From: Cristatella mucedo
Lineage: Eukaryota; Bryozoa; Phylactolaemata; Cristatellidae
DNA length: 64,000 bases
Direction: 5' to 3'
NCBI GenBank assembly: GCA_009760855.2
Contig: WPIO01000090.1
Span: forward strand, 620,001-684,000
This document shows, in pieces, positions 12,007 through 23,130 of the stretch. The position numbers were made by a program, and so were the translations under genes. The notes under the pieces were generated by a model that did no database searches, had not been told where the DNA came from, and saw only the letters and a program-made list of their open reading frames with translations. Position 1 is the first letter of the stretch; every line of letters begins with the position of its first letter.

Positions 12007-14006
12007 TTTCTCATATATTCAATTAAAAAAAGTTATTAATTGTTTACCTGTATTATCAACTGACCAAAATCTTCTTTCTGATTCTGTTTTAGTTAGATCA
12101 ATAGCACAATAACTAAATCTGTTTCTGGTGCAAGAGTTGACCCATTCTTTAAACATTTTCTTATCTCTATCACCCACATAAGAATCTCGAACATATTCTA
12201 TATGAGTATTATTTGGTTAAATATTATTATCATATTTACATTGTTTCTTATTTCTCTTCTACCGTAACTGCTCTCCTCCGTGTTAACAATGACATTCTAC
12301 GTGGCAACGACGACGGGAATGTCACTGCCCTAGCTCTGCTAGATCTGTCTGCTGCCTTCGACACCATTGATCACGAAGTTCTGCTTGTACGACTGAGAAC
12401 AGCGATTGGTCTGGCAGAGGAAGCACTGGCGGGATTTAAATCATACTTGTCTGATCGTGTTCAATCCGTGTCGTGTGGGGGTCAGGTCTCAGACATGAGA
12501 AGGGACACATGTGGAGTCCCTCAAGGGTCTGTACTTGGTCCCTTGCTGTTCTCCATTTATACGCAACCTTTGGGAAAAGTGATTAAGGCCCGTGGATAAG
12601 GATATCACTTTCATGCTGCCGATACTCAGCTGTATTTGTCATTTAAACCGTCGGAGTCTGCTGCAGCAACTGAGAAACTGAATGCTTGCCTTGCCTATAT
12701 TCGATCCTGGATGTCCGAAAACTTCCTGAAATTAGATGACGATAAAACCGAACTGCTTCTCATAGGACACCCTGAGCGTGTAGCTGAATTAAAAGGCTTT
12801 GCTATTCTAATAGGCGATGCTATTGTACGACCTTCACCACTTGCTCGTAATCTAGGTGTCGTGTTCGACAGCTGCCTCAATTTCAAAAGCCTCATTCAAA
12901 AGACTGCCTCTACAGCTAGCCATCACATCCGATCCCTATCCAAGATTAGAAGCTGTCTCCCACAGTGGCTTGTAAAAAATTTGACTAGCTCTTTAGTTTT
13001 GTCTCGGCTTTATTATTGTAATTCCCTTTTGGCTGGGCCACCAAAGAAAGCAATAATGCCACTACAGTGGACTATGCATATGGCTGCAAGGCTGGTCTTC
13101 AAATCACAGCGGTTTGAGCACGTGTCACCTTTGCTGGAAGAGCTAGGATGGTTGCAGGTTGAGCAAAGGATACGGAGCCTGTTCCGTAAGGTCCTGTGTG
13201 GAAAATAAATTAGCTATCCTATTTCTCAGCTTAAAGACAGTTGGCGACAGAGGCTTTAGCTCTGCAGGTCCTAGACTGTGGAACTCGCTTCCACAATTCT
13301 TACACAACGACATCTACTCTCCAACTGCCGACTATGGCACATCTTTTTCAGCGGTCCTGAACTGCTACTTCTATGCTACTCACTACCTCAACTGCTCTCC
13401 TGACTCTGCTATGCTTCCCACTTTCTCTTTGTTGCGTGAGACGAAGTCTGTTGGGTACCGAATGCGTACCGAAAGCCGCTTAGGCTGTCAGTGGGCTATA
13501 CAAAACTCTCCAGTGTAACGCCTACATGGTCTTTATGACTTTGTGGAGTTACTGACGGAGATACATTACATTACATTCTTGGAATATTAGTATATCCTTG
13601 AGCAAGACAAAGTATATTCAATCCTTTATGTCTCCATCTAATAAAATAATCGAATATCTTAGATTGATCCTCTGTCGTTAAATCATCTAACACAACAACA
13701 GTCTTACAATTCTTATAACAATCAACTTCTGGCATATTATCAATTGCATTAACCCACAGGTAAGCAGGTTTTTCTTTAGTCATTGACATAAGACCACGAC
13801 ATAACTTTTGATCTAAACTTGAAGCAATGATTGTACAAGTATCATAATTAAGTGTACCATAAAACATCCAGTTCATTACTAACTGTGATTTACCTGTTCC
13901 ACTTGGTCCAAGCACTAATGCTCAAATTGGAACTTTACGAAACGGCTCTTGATGTCCAGTATCCCCATCTTGTCCAAAATTTATTGCTCTAACTTGGAAA
14001 GACATT
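12007..14006 (-). pseudogene. Polinton part: FtsK/HerA-type packaging ATPase, split by a LINE
   Basis: The right part (13,571-14,006) has the Walker A motif GPSGTGKSQ and Walker B VVVLDDL, then a sensor-like LCLAQGY. These are the marks of the A32/HerA-type ATPase that pumps DNA into Polinton and NCLDV capsids. The left part (12,007-12,250) is the continuation of the coding region on the far side of an L2-B LINE (12,255-13,575). Fossil. Confidence 0.8.
12255..13575 (+). mobile_element. L2-B LINE inserted in the Polinton
   Basis: 5'-truncated L2-B. Its RT begins just before LLDLSAAFDTIDHEV, continues with FKSYLSDRVQSVSCGG, CGVPQGSVLGPLLFS and DDDKTELLLIG, and reaches the C-terminal GPRLWNSLPQF. 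The YADD catalytic motif is replaced by AADT (12,616-12,627), and a TAA interrupts the frame at 12,597-12,599. The ORF then continues in long open stretches, so it is one of the least decayed LINEs here. It ends with the L2-B tail ATACATTACATTACATT. It sits inside the ATPase gene. Confidence 0.9.
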
Positions 14007-14029
14007 TTTTCTATATTATAATATATATG

Positions 14030-14330
14030 GAAATATATTGTTTGAAGTGTAAAAAACAAACAGATACGATTCATGAAGAATATGTAGAAGTAGATAGTAC
14101 GAAAGGAATGAGAGGAATGCCCTAAGGCATTTGAACTATTTGTGATAGTAAGAAGTTAAAGTTTGTTAAGTTAAGAAGTGTTTAAACGACAAGTGGTTCA
14201 GGTAGACATCAAGTAAGTAAAGGTTCAGGTAGACATCAAGCAAGTAAAGGTTCAGGTAGACAACAAACAAGTAAAAGTGGTAGAGGTAGAAAACAAGTTA
14301 GTAGAGGATAATATGTTCCAACACCTGCCC
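14030..14330 (+). pseudogene. Polinton part: DUF5679-like zinc ribbon with basic repeats
   Basis: The start reads MEIYCLKCKKQTDT, the CxxC half of the small zinc ribbon (DUF5679) that Polintons and giant-virus relatives often encode next to the ATPase. A Gly/Ser/Arg/Lys-rich tail follows. At DNA level the tail is three 27-bp tandem units (about 14,197-14,277, each GGTTCAGGTAGACA...) plus a diverged fourth. A basic tail of this kind could bind DNA. Fossil. Confidence 0.6.
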
Positions 14331-14429
14331 TCTTTGCAGCAATATCAATTGCACTTAGTAAAAAATTCTCAGGTAATACTGATAAATATAGTGGCTCAGG
14401 AGATAAAGAAAAAAATGATAGCAGAGCTA

Positions 14430-14836
14430 TAAAATGCTATTGAAAAATTAAAAACAAGTAAAATCATCACCTTTAACTGATACAGAAATAAATATTTATA
14501 TAAAATAATTAGATATAAAATACTATAGAGGTGAATTTGCCAGAGATGAACTAAGAAAACCATTAAGAAATGAATGCCTTATTTGTAATACTGATGATTC
14601 ACAAAAAGCAATATATCACTGGGTAGCACTTAAAAAGAAGGAAACAGATGTTTTTACTTTGATTCATTCGGTGGTCCACCAATGCCTGAAGTAATAAAGT
14701 ATTTTGGTGTTGCACCAACATTTCAGACGTTTAAGCTACAAGAATACAATGAAACAGATTATAGAAGAATGTGTCTAATCTTCTTAAAACTAATGCAAGA
14801 ATCAGGTTTTGGATCAACAATGGAATTTTTAATTTA
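14430..14836 (+). pseudogene. Polinton part: adenain-like cysteine protease
   Basis: Readable fragments show HWVAL, the histidine block of the C5/adenain family, then a DSFGGPP segment and a late MCLIFL block, in family order. In Polintons and adenoviruses this enzyme matures capsid proteins. It lies next to the ATPase on the opposite strand. Fossil. Confidence 0.7.
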
Positions 14837-14859
14837 ATTTAAACATTTTCCTTTTTTCT

Positions 14860-15123
14860 TGTATAGAAATAGAAGCGGAGAATACAAAATTCGTTGTACT
14901 CAAAAATTATATAGTCGTGATTTCTAAAGGAAAAAAGGCACGCAATCACATTGAAAAGAAAATTAGTAAAGTTTATAAACCTTACTTCAATGCTTGGGTG
15001 TATATTGCAGAAGATGTGAGACCTGTCCTTAAAGATATTGCTAATAGAGCAAGTATGAAACTTGATTACATATTTTTGATCAAAAGAACAAGCACATTAA
15101 ATTTACTAGTGTTGCTGAAATAA
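14860..15123 (+). pseudogene. Polinton part: small ORF of unknown function
   Basis: Readable plus-strand frame rich in Lys near its start (ISKGKKARNHIEKKISKVY), then NAWVYIAEDVRPVLKD. No family recognised. Fossil coding, judged from composition and position. Confidence 0.35.
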
Positions 15124-15437
15124 GTCAAAAGTTTGGAAATGACTTTGCTGGTACTGGTATTTTTGAGGGATCATGTGCAACTTAAGATATATATATGACT
15201 CATAAAAAATACTTAGCATTAGATAGAAGATTGATCAAGATAAAGTTTATAATATAGATTAAAAACAAAGTCGTGATAAGTTTAATCCTGCAGATTATTA
15301 TATATACATAAAACATCTAAAAACAAAAATAAAAATTAGATTATTATTTTATCTTTTTGTTTACTTATTGATAACATCTTATCTATTAGACTTTTTGCAT
15401 CATTAGTTATCTTACTTATACTTGACGGATTGGATAC
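15124..15437. other. AT-rich Polinton spacer, convergent gene ends
   Basis: Mostly non-coding between plus-strand small genes and the minus-strand PLA2-like gene. The last ~100 bp (about 15,335-15,437) may be the 3' end of that minus-strand gene, cut off by the solo LTR. Confidence 0.4.
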
Positions 15438-16686
15438 TGTAGCGCCCGGCTGGCTTTGGCTGAATTTTAGCACGAACAAGAGCTGTTCGGCGGCGGGCTA
15501 GAGCCCCTTTGTCCTGGAGCAGTGAGCCAGAGAGGAGCGTCAGTGCGGTTAGAGAGGAAGCGCTTAGGAGCAGGCCAGGAAGCTCTGAGACGAGCGTCGG
15601 CGATTCGGCCTTTAGAATTGGTCCGATACTCGCGGAAGCTGCTGATAGATGTTGGCTGGCCTGTCAACCCCCGCCTTCCCTCTTTCCAAGAAAGAATCTT
15701 CTGGAACCCATTCGCCATTCAAGCTGGACGGAGGTGCCCTGCCAGTGGCCTGGGAACGGTAGTCATTTCTTTCTGTAATGGGCCAAGGTGTCCGGGCCCA
15801 ATACCACTAAGCTCTTGCCCATTGTTCCAGCTAGGTATTTAAGAGTCGAGCGACGCTCGCTCTTGGCCTCGTGTCTTTTGCCTCGTGTCTTTTGTCTCTG
15901 GTCCGGCTCTGCGCCTCGACGCCGTCGGGCACTCGTTTCTCTAAAAGCGAGGGAGGAGGGCGGGCTGTCCGCCGACGATGGACGGAACAAGACGAGACAG
16001 CTCTAGGAGGATTCGGTGGAACCCCACCGAACACGGTCGTATCGCGCCCGAGCTGCCATTTTGTGTGTTCTTTCGTGTTTTGTGTTTCTTTTGTGTCGTG
16101 TGTGTGCGCGCTAGCACGTGCTCTCGGCATAGGGATTTGCCGGCGCGAGCTAGGCGTAGTCGGCGTGTGTCGAGTATTCCGGCCGCACTGGTGGAAACCG
16201 AGTTCTAGTTCACCGGGTAGGGTTTAGACTCCGGTTCGCATTTCAGTGTGGAGAAGTACTCCCTCCGCTCGAGTGTTTAAGTTGGCGTGTTTGGGGTATT
16301 CCCTCGGCACAGGTGGGAACGGATTCCTAGTTCACCGGTTAGGGTTTAGGGTCCGGGTCGCGCTTAGTGTAGAGGAGTATTCCCTCCGCAAGAGTGTTGA
16401 ACGTGCGAGGAGTGTGGAGATAAAGCTGAACTAGACGCGCAGCGACTTTGTGCGCTTGCGAATAAAGTTCAGTAAAATCCCCAATTTGTGTGTCTTGCTT
16501 CCAATTCACGCCGCGGACTCACGACCCCTTTTAGTAACGGTGAGCAGGTCAGCGCCAGAAACGCTCGTTTCGTGGCGGCCAGCTTATTGCGCGTAGGCGC
16601 GCACCGAACGGCATTAGGCGATAGGCTACGCTGCTAGGTAAGCGGCAGGTCAAGATTACCCCGCCGAGCCTTCGGCGTTACAATAC
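15434..16686. mobile_element. Solo LTR (Gypsy-like) with 4-bp target duplication
   Basis: The LTR is 15,438-16,682 (1,245 bp). It opens TGTAGCGCC and closes GGCGTTACA, a near-perfect terminal inverted pair, and is flanked by ATAC on both sides (15,434-15,437 and 16,683-16,686). It is strikingly GC-rich against AT-rich surroundings. TATTTAAG at about 15,836 looks like a TATA box, and AATAAA at about 16,461 is a poly(A) signal, giving U3-R-U5 order on the plus strand. It contains two ~120-bp tandem units (16,161-16,280 and 16,281-16,400). No internal region remains, as after LTR-LTR recombination. It sits inside the fossil Polinton. Confidence 0.85.
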
Positions 16687-17890
16687 TTTATTTTTTAAGA
16701 ATTCCATCGCTATTTTACTGTGAAGAATGCTTCCACCAACTAGATTTAAACCTATTTTTGCCTTGGCTGACATTATTGCTGCCACAGTTTTAGCATCTTC
16801 TCTAACTTAACTTGGTCGTTTAGGATCAAGCTCAATCCTAGCAGCAGATTATGATAAAACTAAATATGATAGATTTCTTCTTTCTATTCTTTTTGGTTCT
16901 GGATCAGATGTAGTCTCAGTCAAAAGACTATCGTGTATCAAAGCAGCTCTGTCAAGAGCATTCACACCTTCATATCCCAGATCTAAGCGTTTTCTAAATT
17001 ATCTACCTGGACCTGCAAAACTATAAGCATCTGTTTTATTGAAACTTCCTCCAGGAAAAAATTCGCTCTTTACATCTTTTGGTAATTTAAAGTGAAAATC
17101 TCGTCCACCAGATAATTTGGTTATTATATCTACAATTCCGGAGCCGAAGTAAACAAGCGCTGCTGCTGCTGCTGCAGCTCTGCCTCGTGGTGCCGCCTAC
17201 AACAGCCCGTCAGCACGGCTGTTCGAGCCGATTCGACCTCTGTCGATGCACTCCGTCGAATTAATAGTGCACCATGTGGTCAATGCTTCCAGCGAAGCTC
17301 CAGACGAGTGCGAAGCTCCGCCATTGTCGAGAAGGGCTGCCGCATCGAAAGTGGAGCAAAGTAGCACTATCTTGACGACACAGCACCAGGCATATTATGA
17401 AAAGTTCTGTTTTTTTCTCTCGAAATAGTCGAGAAAACGGCTTCATAATGATGAAAAGGGGGATCCGAGGGAGATCCTGACCCAAACCAAAAGGCCAAAA
17501 ACGTGACAAATTAATAAGCTGTGGCTCTACTCAGCTCACCTCAGCTGGCATAGACCACCCCTTCCTCCAGGAACAAATTCGCTCTTTGCATCTTTTGGTA
17601 ATTTAAAGTGAAAATCTCGTCCACCAGATAATTTGGTTATTATATCTACAATTCCGGAGCCCTGTCTTCTATTTGCTCTTAATTGCTTCAATGAAAAATT
17701 CAATTGCAAACCAGTATTTTTGATCTAATCTTTTCTATTCTTTTTAGTTGAGTTTGTGTAAGAAAGGTAGGAACATCACCTGTCAAATATGAGTGTTTCA
17801 ATCTGATTGAAAATAGTTCTGCTGATTTGTGTATTAGTTTTACTTGATGATCAGATAATGCAAGCTTCTCTTCTTTATACATAATTTCTC
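16683..17890 (-). pseudogene. Polinton part: PLA2-like minor capsid protein
   Basis: The start (17,700-17,882) has ALSDHQVKLIHKSAE and LTQTQLKRIEKI, the typical opening of the Polinton/adintovirus PLA2 protein. The region near 16,950-17,045 has FAGPGR, FRKRLDLGY and NALDRAALIHDS. That is the GPGN...DxAAxxHDxxY layout of the PLA2-like domain (parvovirus VP1u type), with the catalytic His-Asp pair. A Gly-rich segment lies in the 101-bp duplicated part. Interrupted by the 415-bp insert and, downstream, by the solo LTR. Fossil. Confidence 0.75.
17045..17661. repeat. 415-bp GC-rich insert flanked by 101-bp direct duplications
   Basis: Positions 17,045-17,145 and 17,561-17,661 are the same 101 bp with two mismatches. 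Between them is a GC-rich, non-Polinton block (17,146-17,560). It has a CTG run near its start, a short hairpin (TCTCGA...TCGAGA) and a purine run AAAAGGGGGA that resembles a polypurine tract. Ordinary transposition does not make a 101-bp target duplication, so a repair-associated insertion is more likely. Confidence 0.75.
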
Positions 17891-17929
17891 TACATAATAA
17901 ATTATTTTAAGCAGATAAAAAAATTCCAG

Positions 17930-18440
17930 TGACAATTTTCAATGGATGATGAAGTTGCCCGATTTGGTGAATGTGTTATGGAACTTTTAATTTTCAACGC
18001 TTTTACTTGTGTTTTCCGATAGAAGGTTGATAAAAGAGGATCTGCACTTGCTGGCATTGAAGCGGAATCGATTAATAAATACGGATATATAATTATTTGT
18101 ATTGATGGAAAAAGGTATGCAGCACATAGGCTTGCTTGGCTCAATGAAAATGAAGAAATTCTAATATTTCAAATAGACCACATTAATTTAAAATAGCTAG
18201 ATAATAGAATCAATAATTTAAGATCAGTGACTTCTGGTGAAAATTGCAGAAACAGAGAAAAACGAAAAGGATTATCATCAGATTTCATTGGTGCATGTTT
18301 TGATAAAAGAGCAAATAAATATAAAGGTTATATTAGAATTGGTGTAGATAAAAAGCACTTTGAATATTTTACTAATCCTGAAGATGCTGCTCATGATCTT
18401 TCTGCAATCTGTCTGCACATATAACTTGCAAGACTTAATT
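17930..18440 (+). pseudogene. Polinton part: HNH endonuclease with AP2 domain
   Basis: Readable stretches show AAHRLAW, DHIN and DNRINNLR, the HNH fold as found in homing endonucleases. An AP2-type DNA-binding domain follows, with GACFDKRANKYKGYIRI and a conserved AAHD-type end. HNH-AP2 genes occur in phages, algal viruses and some virus-like elements. Here it sits between two minus-strand genes as a free-standing plus-strand unit. Fossil. Confidence 0.8.
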
Positions 18441-18494
18441 TTACTTATTGCTTAGATGACAGTGACAAACTAGTTCGTTACACTGGCTATTAAT

Positions 18495-19260
18495 TAATTG
18501 CTACATCTTTTCTCCAACTCAGTAAGTAATTTCTTGACCTCACGATCAATTTCTTCTGGAGATTTACCCTGTGCACAAAGAGCAGAAAGTAACATTTGAC
18601 TCTCAGTTTTATTGTCACAAGTGTTAATACATCTAACTTTACTCGCTTCTAGATGTTTTATTGCATTTTTTACTTATGCTGTATAACCAACTCTGCCACT
18701 TTCCACTAGGGCTCATCCTTTTTCAATGTAATCAAACCTGTTTCTTACTTCTTCTTTTTGTATTTTTCCTGATAAATCTACATCAATTCCTTTATCAACT
18801 GCTGTAACCATTTGTTTCAAATCTTCTGTTGCATTTCTCAATCTTTTACTTTGAAGTGTTAGAGCTTCCATCTTTGCTCCTTTGTCTTCATCGGTTGTGC
18901 TTTACCAGTGAACATTGTAGTACCTATTAATTTTTTTATTAGACCAGCAACAGCAACTGCTATCGAAATACCTGTTCCAACTCCTCCAATTATACTAGCA
19001 ATCAAACCGACAAGTGCGGGAAAGCAGGAAGAAAACCCCCTGACCTTACCTCAAAGGAATTCTTAGACCAATATTTAGGATCTAATTGACTAGCATCCCA
19101 ATTCACTTCTCGACCAAACACTTCACTTACATATTGACTATGAATCTACTGCCAAGAATAATTATCTTTTTCTGCTATAAGTAATACATCATTAATTGTA
19201 AGACCTGTTTCTAGTGATTCAATTATCTTTTGAAATCCTTGTTTTTTCTCTGACATTGTT
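18495..19260 (-). pseudogene. Polinton part: unknown protein with helical and hydrophobic segments
   Basis: The upstream portion (about 19,030-19,258) starts MSEKKQGFQKI and contains WDASQLDPKYWS. The middle has a hydrophobic Gly/Ala/Ile segment (about 18,930-19,010). The distal portion is charged and coiled-coil-like (VKKLLTELEKR). This could be a membrane or core protein. No family recognised. Fossil. Confidence 0.4.
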
Positions 19261-19262
19261 TT

Positions 19263-19601
19263 CTAGAATACTCTTCCATACTTACCACTACTAATATCGT
19301 CTATTCCTTTTTTAAAAAGACTTAAATCAAGTATTCCTGTAAACCCACTAAGAAATCCGCCTAATACATTTGCACCTTCTCCAATAACTTTAAGAGACTG
19401 TAAAACCCTAGGTACTGCTGTTGCAATCTTTTCAGATGCTTGTGGTGTTAATCTTGCTGCAAGTTTACAAGCAAGTTTTGTTCCTACATTTTTATCTACA
19501 TTTGTAGCAGTTTTTACACCTTCTAACACTTCTTTAGCTGTTTTAGTTCCTTCTTTTAAATCTTCTTCTACACCTTTACCTCTGTTTACTTTTTTCATCA
19601 T
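19263..19601 (-). pseudogene. Polinton part: small Lys-rich helical protein
   Basis: 112-codon open frame that starts MMKKVNRGKG, is Lys/Thr-rich and helical, then has a Gly-rich hydrophobic stretch (LGGFLSGFTGILDL). It is transcribed divergently from the fibre-like gene, with only 12 bp between the two starts, which implies a shared promoter. No family recognised. Confidence 0.45.
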
Positions 19602-19613
19602 ATATTATACGTA

Positions 19614-22040
19614 GTGGAAAAAGTTAGAAAAGTCAATGGTAATATTTATACTAATCTTGATGCAAATAATAATAGAATAACTAACCTAGGATTTCCGGTT
19701 GACAGTGGTGATGCTATAAGACTAGATTATTCTCTTACTTCAAGTGCTGGTAACAATTTCGTTAGTAATCCTTCAGAAGAAATAGCAAAAGTATCAACTC
19801 TAACTGATTTGTTACCAAAGAGTGGAGCAGTAATGGAATCACAATTGAATTATAAGAATGTTGTCGGAATATATGGTAATTCAGCAGATGGAACTGTATA
19901 CTCTGATCTAAGGCCACATAAAGTAACAAACTATGGATTACTTAAAAGTATGACAGTAGTGTGTCAAGGTAAAGCAATGGCAAGTATTGACATGGGAAAT
20001 GAGAATATTATGAATGTAAAAGATTCTGATGTGGCATCAAAACAATTTGTTGATACTAACAAACAAGTAACATTTTAATACTGAGGTTTGCAGGGCACTT
20101 ATCCAATTATATTCAACCTAATATATTGGGTCAAAGTATTACTGCTAACGGAAGTACTGGTAATGTATTTCAACCTCAACAAATTACACCTGGTGATATA
20201 CCTATTGTTGCAGCTAATGGAAAAGTTGTTGTCAACAATACTAATCTTCAAAAATTATTTCCTGGAGTTTTACCTAATTTTAGTATGGTATCTAATGTTA
20301 TGTATCCAACTAATAAAATTAATTCCTAAGCAGAGTTAACAAGTGATAATACTTATGGTGTAAGTGGTACAGTAGTTTTAATAATTAACATTGATGGCAC
20401 GTGTAGATATGCTATTGATAGGTTTACCTTTCCTAGCGGAATTAGCATTATATATTTTATTGTTAGTATTGTATAGAAATGTTAGGAAAAAGAAGTAGGG
20501 GAAAAACGTCAAAAATTGTATTAAGAAAACTGGTGATATGCTTAGTGAAAATCTAAATATGGATTATAATCTTATAAAAAATTAATTTGATCCTGTTGAT
20601 GCTGGCGATGCAGTAAATAGAAAGTATATGGATACAAATTTGGTTTCTAAGATTTCTAGATCTACTATGAATGATGGAGATATTTACCTGAATAGTTTTA
20701 GAATTGTAGATCTTGCTAATCCGATAAATCCTAGTGATGCTGGAACAAAAGACTATGCTGATACTAAACTTTCACTTACTGGTGGAACAATTATAGGAAA
20801 TTTAATTGTATATACTGGTATTAGTGCTAGCGCTCCTCCAGAAAATGAATATAGTGTAGTAAATAAAATTTATATTGATACAAATTTTTTTAGTGTTCGT
20901 GGTGGAATTGTTAATGGAAATTAGATATGACGAGTAATTTTATTAGAATTGTAAATGCTCCTGTAAATCCTAATCATGGTGTAAATCTTGGTTATCTACA
21001 TAAAATGATCGATGATAATGCTGCAGAAGTTAAATTTTATGCAAAATATCTTTGACCAACAAGTGTTGGAGGTTCAGCTCCCTTTCCTAGAATAAATAAA
21101 GCTACTTTATCATCTGGAGATTTAACGTTTGCCATAGCTAGTAATGATATTATGATCCATACAGGATTGCATGTTATATGTACAACTTATGAACAACGTG
21201 GATGTTATTTTATTACTCCTGATTCTAAATATTTACCAGATGAAAGGTTTGTTGATAAAAACCATAAAAAACACCTCAAATTTATCTATCTCCATTTGGT
21301 GATTCATTAGAACCAAATAGACAAAGGATATTTGGTAGTTATACACTTGATAAAAATAAAAAAGCTTATAATTGATGGTATAGTTGTTACAGATGATATG
21401 AAATATACAGTCTTAATAATTTTTCTTTATATGGCATTAGGATCAACCTGCTTTCTATAAGAGATTTACAAATGGAAGGAACATCAAATTTTGCAACACA
21501 CAAAATAATAAATCTTGGACAAACTGTTAATGTATTAGAAACCGTTAAAAAAGCGTTTGCATGAATTAATTATCTGGGAAAAGATTCTGATCAACATGTA
21601 GCAGGTAATATATCTGCAAACTCAAAAAATATGTAAAATTATCAGATCCCGGTAATGTAAGTGATGTTGCAACAAAAACTATCATGATACAAATTAGATA
21701 GTTATATTAGACCTGTAAGAATGAATGGAAACTTAATTGTTACCAAATTAATAATGAAAAGAAATGAACCAAAATATTATAGTTATGGACCGAATGAATT
21801 TATTGCTTTCAAATTCCTTCATTAGTTTTACATAAAATGTCGAAATTATACATATATTTCTAATATTATTGATATTGCTCGTTTTATTCAACGTTGGGGT
21901 GATTTAACTGTAAACAGTGTAAGTAATATTGGTATAGCATCACAAGCATTTTATTCTAATAACGGACAACGAGTTTCAGCAAAGCTTTCAGATATAAACA
22001 TAAAAAAGCCTGTATACTCTAGCATGAGAACAAGTAAACA
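19614..22040 (+). pseudogene. Polinton part: fibre-like protein with repeated motifs
   Basis: A unit resembling I.NLG.PV..DA....Y.D recurs: RITNLGFPVDSGDAIRLDY, IMNVKDSDVASKQFVD, RIVDLANPINPSDAGTKDYA, RIVNAPVNPNHGVNLGYL and KIINLGQTVNVLETV. The same pattern marks phage and virus tail or fibre shafts (trimeric beta repeats), so a capsid spike or attachment protein is likely. The gene occupies about 2.4 kb and is read in scattered frames. Fossil. Confidence 0.6.
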
Positions 22041-23130
22041 ATAATGCTGCTGATAAAAATAAAACTTATAAAATTAATGATGATTTTGAATATTCAATAA
22101 TAAAAATGATGAAATTTTAACTATTGAAGATAATCCACGATTTGTAGATTTTCCACACCACATTGTTGCACACAAATATTACTATACAAAAGTATTAATT
22201 TATATATATTATCGAAAAATAAGATAGATGGTGAATTGTTAATCTTTCAATTAAGCAAGGATTTTTTAATAGTAAAAAGTACCTTATCAATAGCATCTAA
22301 ATTTTATTTATTAAGAAAATAAGATACATATTTATGTTCCAATAACATTACTTATAATAATTATATTAACTTGCTGATGGAAGAGTTAATATTCAATTAG
22401 AGCTTTTTATTCCAGTAATGAGTTTTAAATAAAGTATTACATATGTGTTAGTACAAGAAGTTCTATCAAGAGGAGTTCCATTATTATTGGCAGGATATGA
22501 TTATCTTTATATAGAAAATTTGACAAATGTTTTTTTGTGCCTAAGAAAATCAACTGATTTCAAAAGGAGTATCATTACTATTGACAGGATATGATTATCT
22601 TGACATAACATTTTTAGCAAGTGTTTTCTTCTGTATAAGAATATCAATAGATTTCTCAGGTACTTCATGTATACCTAGAATCGGTTTTGATTTAAGTGGA
22701 TGATATGAATTACTTATTTAAATCTTCCAATTCATAGTCTCGTTAATATATTCTTCTGGTATATCATCACTTTTTCCTTCTTCTTTTCTTTCATCATTTG
22801 TATGGTTAGTTTTTTTTCTGTAGTAAGCTAAAGACCTCATACTATTTGTTTTATATTTTTAAATCTCTAAGGAACTCTCCAAAGATTAAACAATCGCTAA
22901 CTTTAACAAATATATTGGCCATTTTTGGATCAGATTGAATTATTCTAAATGCTTTATATTATAATACCAGTTTTACGTCTAACAAAGTTGATCTGACGTC
23001 TTTAATTCTACCCATTGGATAAGAACATATTTTAAAGTTTGAATGCTGTTGTCCGTGTGCTTCTTCATGACAGTCTTTACTTCTTGTCTCAATGTTCCTC
23101 TTCTAGAAACTGCTTTATATTATATTTTAT
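22041..23130. other. AT-rich Polinton interior, nothing assigned
   Basis: Very AT-rich, with weak coding-like stretches. Two related ~60-bp words around 22,470-22,625 (each containing GGATATGATTATCTT) hint at a small tandem repeat. No family recognised. Confidence 0.35.

Noticed and set aside
14197-14300. CRISPR-like array
   Set aside because: Units are contiguous, in-frame coding repeats without spacers, in eukaryotic DNA.
16215-16350. Telomere-like TTTAGGG words
   Set aside because: Only two or three isolated words inside the tandem unit of the solo LTR; not an array.
15467-16434. Several 60-118-codon frames in GC-rich DNA
   Set aside because: They lie inside a non-coding solo LTR; high GC lowers stop frequency and creates chance frames on both strands.
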